A stretch of 64,000 nt of DNA. Source: Peribacillus frigoritolerans. Its GTDB lineage: Bacteria; Bacillota; Bacilli; Bacillales; DSM-1321. Location of the stretch: contig JAUPFL010000002.1 of NCBI GenBank assembly GCA_030562215.1, positions 1,054,001-1,118,000 on the forward strand, given 5' to 3'. Within the stretch, counting starts at the first letter, position 1. Each line of letters begins with the position of its first letter. Both the position numbers and the translations under genes were made by a program. The notes beneath the pieces were generated by a model, which worked only from the letters and a program-made list of their open reading frames with translations, did no database searches and had not been told where the DNA came from. Positions 61,535-64,000 of the stretch are shown here, in pieces.

Positions 61535-62719
61535 ATGAAATTAGCGAACCGCGTTCAGTCATTAACGCCATCAACAACATTGGCCATTACGGCAAAAGCA
61601 AAGGAACTTAAGGCACAAGGTTTAGATATAATTGGTTTGGGTGCTGGTGAACCAGACTATAATACGCCCAAACATATCATAGATGCAGCACTTCTTTCCA
61701 TGAATGAAGGTCAAACTAAATACACGCCATCCGCTGGTCTGCCGAAGCTAAAAGAAGCAATTGCGGCTAAATTGAAGCGTGATCAAGGCTTGGATTACAA
61801 ACCGTCTGAAATTGCAGTTGGCTCAGGTGCAAAGCACTCGCTGTACACATTGTTTCAAGCTATCCTGGATGAAGAAGATGAAGTCATTGTTCCGATACCA
61901 TATTGGGTGAGCTATCCTGAACAAATCAAGCTTGCTGACGGTAAGCCGGTTTATATAGTCGGTACGGAAGAAAATCAATATAAAATCACGAAAGAACAAT
62001 TAGAACAGGCAATTACCGATAAAACGAAAGCGGTTATCATCAACTCTCCAAGCAATCCAACGGGCATGCTTTATTCCAGGGAAGAATTGGCGGCTATCGG
62101 GGAAGTTTGCCTGGCTCATGATATCTTGATCGTTTCCGACGAAATTTACGAAAAATTGGTTTATGGAAATGCTAAACATACATCCATTGCAGAGATTTCA
62201 CCTGAATTGAAAAAGCAAACGATCATCATCAATGGTGTTTCCAAATCGCATTCGATGACTGGCTGGAGAATAGGTTATGCAGTCGGTGATGAGTCCATCA
62301 TTAAAGCAATGGCGAACCTCGCCAGCCATAGCACATCCAACCCAACCACAACCGCTCAATATGGTGCGATTGCGGCTTATGAAGGTACCCAGGAGCCTGT
62401 TGAGGAAATGCGTCAAGCATTTGAAGGCCGTTTGAATAAAATCTATGATAAATTGGTTGAAATTCCAGGCGTAAGCTGCATTAAACCACAAGGGGCATTT
62501 TATTTATTCCCGAACGTTAAACGTGCAGTTGAATTAACAGGGTACAGCAATGTCGAAGATTTTACGACTGCGTTGCTTGAAGAAGCTCAAGTGGCCGTTA
62601 TTCCAGGTTCAGGGTTTGGTGCACCTGATAACATCAGACTCTCTTATGCAACTTCACTGGAGCTGCTGGAAGCAGCCGTTGAAAGAATACATTCATTCGT
62701 TAAATCAAAAATGGCCTAA
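61535..62719 (+). CDS. aspB: Aspartate aminotransferase
   Basis: PLP aminotransferase of family I-gamma, aspartate and 2-oxoglutarate to oxaloacetate and glutamate. 394 residues. LGAGEPDYNTPKHI at about 38, NSPSNPTGMLYS at about 169, VSDEIYEKLVYG at about 199, PLP Lys in GVSKSHSMTGWRIGY at about 233-247, Arg in IRLSYATS near the end. GGAGGA before ATG. Intact. In B. subtilis asnS follows; here a regulator and an aldolase gene follow instead. Confidence 0.95.
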   Translation: MKLANRVQSLTPSTTLAITAKAKELKAQGLDIIGLGAGEPDYNTPKHIIDAALLSMNEGQTKYTPSAGLPKLKEAIAAKLKRDQGLDYKPSEIAVGSGAKHSLYTLFQAILDEEDEVIVPIPYWVSYPEQIKLADGKPVYIVGTEENQYKITKEQLEQAITDKTKAVIINSPSNPTGMLYSREELAAIGEVCLAHDILIVSDEIYEKLVYGNAKHTSIAEISPELKKQTIIINGVSKSHSMTGWRIGYAVGDESIIKAMANLASHSTSNPTTTAQYGAIAAYEGTQEPVEEMRQAFEGRLNKIYDKLVEIPGVSCIKPQGAFYLFPNVKRAVELTGYSNVEDFTTALLEEAQVAVIPGSGFGAPDNIRLSYATSLELLEAAVERIHSFVKSKMA

Positions 62720-62728
62720 TTTTTTATA

Positions 62729-62771
62729 ACCTGCAGACTGCCTGGCTACATCAGGGTCTGCAGGTTTTTTT
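62729..62771 (+). terminator. Terminator after aspB
   Basis: AACCTGCAGA / TCTGCAGGTT with inner CCTG/CAGG pairing and TTTTTT. Confidence 0.92.
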
Positions 62772-62839
62772 AGTTGGATTATATTTCGATATGGTACTTC
62801 GGGAAGAAGGCGGGACAAGAATTTTAGCTCACTTCACAA

Positions 62840-62869
62840 TTGTAAAGGAAAGGTAGACTACCGTATTAT
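62840..62869 (+). promoter_or_regulatory. Possible upstream promoter of the GntR gene
   Basis: TTGTAA and TATTAT with an 18-base spacer. Includes palindrome GGTAG-A-CTACC at 62851-62861. Confidence 0.35.
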
Positions 62870-62935
62870 TTGTTACATTAAGCCAATTCAGAGGAATAGA
62901 TCATTAATATATGCAAAACAAGCTTGTGAAGAAAA

Positions 62936-62992
62936 ATCATATATGATTTTTAATAAAAATCGATTGCAATCATATATGATTTCATATATGAT
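62936..62992 (+). promoter_or_regulatory. Operator cluster and proximal promoter of the GntR gene
   Basis: ATCATATATGAT occurs exactly at 62936-62947 and 62969-62980 and as TTCATATATGAT at 62981-62992. TTGCAA (62964-62969) and TATGAT (62987-62992), spacer 17, form a promoter overlapping the last two copies. Most likely autoregulatory sites. Confidence 0.65.
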
Positions 62993-62998
62993 GAAAAT

Positions 62999-63676
62999 AT
63001 GGAAGAGAAAAACAAAAACCCCAGCAAAAAGCAAATAGCTTATGAGCACCTTCGTAAATTAATTTTGGATGGAACATATGGTTCTGGACAGCGGATCATT
63101 ATCGATCAAACGGCAAAAGAACTTAGTTTAAGTCCGATTCCTGTCAGGGAAGCGATCAGGCAACTGGAATCTGACGGCCTTATTCAATATAAGCCTTATA
63201 GTGGAGCGGTGGTAACAAGCATAAATGAGAGCGAATACATTGAAACTCTTTCTGTTTTATCTTTGCTTGAAGGATATGCAGCTGCCCTCAGTTCTTTAAC
63301 GATGAATGATCATGATTTTGAAAATCTAATTAATTTAAACAAAGAAATGGAAAAAGCCCTCCATAACTTTGAATTAGAGCTGTTTGGTAAATTAAACGAA
63401 AGTTTCCATGCGGAAATTTATGAAAAGTGCGGAAATTCCTTTTTAAAGGAGGAAATTAAACAGGCGCAACAAAGAATGAATAGAGTCAGAAAGTCCATGT
63501 TCACCATGGTGCCGCAACGCGCAGTCCAATCGATTCGCGAACATGAAAGCATCATAAAGCTTCTAAAGGAAAAAGCATCTTTTGAAGAAATTGAATCATT
63601 GGTGAGAAAGCATAAACTGAATGCCATCAGCACTTTCAAGCAGAGGGCGGAAACTAATCAAGATCAGGCACTTTGA
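62999..63676 (+). CDS. GntR-family transcriptional regulator (FCD type)
   Basis: 225 residues. Winged helix at about 10-75 (AYEHLRKLILDGTYGSGQRI, LSPIPVREAIRQLESDGLI), FCD ligand domain from about 85 with the metal-binding pattern Asp/His..His..His partly visible (FHAEIYEKCGNS, REHESIIKLLK). ATG 62999 has no Shine-Dalgarno and lies seven bases after a -10 box, so a leaderless message is possible. It probably controls the aldolase gene just downstream, the usual pairing of FCD regulators with sugar-acid or amino-acid catabolic genes. The ligand is unknown. Confidence 0.88.
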   Translation: MEEKNKNPSKKQIAYEHLRKLILDGTYGSGQRIIIDQTAKELSLSPIPVREAIRQLESDGLIQYKPYSGAVVTSINESEYIETLSVLSLLEGYAAALSSLTMNDHDFENLINLNKEMEKALHNFELELFGKLNESFHAEIYEKCGNSFLKEEIKQAQQRMNRVRKSMFTMVPQRAVQSIREHESIIKLLKEKASFEEIESLVRKHKLNAISTFKQRAETNQDQAL

Positions 63677-63683
63677 TGACCCA

Positions 63684-63738
63684 GGCTTTGTTTTATAATA
63701 GTCGATCGATTATTGATAAAAGCAAAGCCGATTTTTTC
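63684..63738 (+). terminator. Hairpin/terminator between the regulator and aldolase genes
   Basis: GGCTTTG-TTTTAT..AATA / TATT..ATAAAA-CAAAGCC long hairpin followed by GATTTTTT; may limit read-through from the regulator gene. Confidence 0.75.
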
Positions 63739-63786
63739 ACTTAAATTATTCGGAATATTCAAATAATAAAAAAGGTGGTAGAAAAA

Positions 63787-64000
63787 ATGTACGAGGAAAT
63801 CAAAAGTCGTTTAAGAGGATCCATCGCTCCCGTTATCACTCCGTTTGATGACAAGATGGAAGTAGATGTAAAGGCTATAGAAAATCTAGTAAACTGGCAT
63901 ATTGAAAGCGGTTCCCATGGAATCTCGGTATGCGGGACAACCGGCGAGCCGAGTTCACTAACGATTGAGGAACGGGAATTAGTGATGGAAACGGCAATAA
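63787..64000 (+). CDS. DapA-family aldolase/synthase, N-terminal part (runs off window)
   Basis: First 71 residues only. SIAPVITPFDDKMEVDVKAI and CGTTGEPSSLTIEER are the first strands of the N-acetylneuraminate lyase / dihydrodipicolinate synthase fold; GTTGE is the carboxylate-binding loop. The Schiff-base Lys and the Tyr lie beyond the window. As it pairs with a GntR/FCD regulator it is more likely a catabolic lyase than the biosynthetic DapA. AAAGGTGG before ATG 63787. Confidence 0.85.
   Translation, partial: MYEEIKSRLRGSIAPVITPFDDKMEVDVKAIENLVNWHIESGSHGISVCGTTGEPSSLTIEERELVMETAI

Overview
The window looks like a chromosomal segment of an endospore-forming Bacillaceae, low-to-moderate GC, with gene order very close to the ypbH-to-aspB arc of Bacillus subtilis. 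The markers are sporulation and germination genes (sleB, ypeB, spoIVA, prsW), bacillithiol genes (ypdA, bshB1, bshA), menaquinone genes (hepS, menG, hepT), TRAP (mtrB) and the qcrABC operon. A genus nearer Peribacillus (the former B. simplex group) than B. subtilis is possible, but I cannot prove it from sequence alone. No rRNA, tRNA or CRISPR array was seen.

Layout. 1-14.6 kb: tail of a metallophosphoesterase, a CarH-like B12 regulator, mecB, gudB, ypdA, ansA, prsW, sleB-ypeB, the PilZ protein motI/ypfA, ypfB, cmk-plsC, the S1 protein ypfD, fni, a small reverse-strand ypzI, and yphA. 15-17.4 kb: der and gpsA. 17.6-23.7 kb: an insertion relative to B. subtilis that forms a putrescine catabolic island: a PuuP-like importer, a sigma-54 enhancer-binding activator and a PatA/YgjG-type aminotransferase. 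Both target genes have well-formed -24/-12 promoters. 23.8-32.7 kb: yphE, yphF, spoIVA, hbs, folE-mtrB, hepS-menG-hepT, ndk, cheR. 32.9-39.3 kb: the aromatic supraoperon aroC-aroB-aroH-hisC-tyrA-aroA, without the trp genes that B. subtilis has between aroH and hisC. 39.6-46.1 kb: ypiA-ypiB, then an IS1595-like element carrying an unknown passenger gene, then ypiF-qcrABC. 46.3-57.8 kb: ypjA, ypjB, a YugP-like protease, ypjC (reverse strand), ypjD-dapB-mgsA-bshB1-bshA-cca-birA, then panBCD behind a structured leader. 57.9-62.7 kb: dinG, ypmA, ypmB, aspB. From 62.9 kb: a GntR/FCD regulator with a cluster of operators, and the start of a DapA-family aldolase gene.

A dominant technical feature is about 40 one-base indels, mostly at homopolymers and mostly deletions, that break otherwise conserved and often essential genes (cmk, hepS, aroB, aroA, cca, folE, dinG and others). 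In nearly every case both frames carry good family sequence on either side. I therefore read them as sequencing or assembly errors and annotate each gene across its full span, noting each break. The IS1595 transposase is different: it has an in-frame stop and an apparent internal deletion and looks truly decayed.

The most interesting material beyond housekeeping genes is the CarH-type light/B12 sensor, the sigma-54 putrescine regulon with a shared upstream motif, a shared palindrome just downstream of the aroC and hisC promoters, the panBCD leader with a Shine-Dalgarno-sequestering hairpin, the IS passenger gene, and the operator array of the GntR gene.
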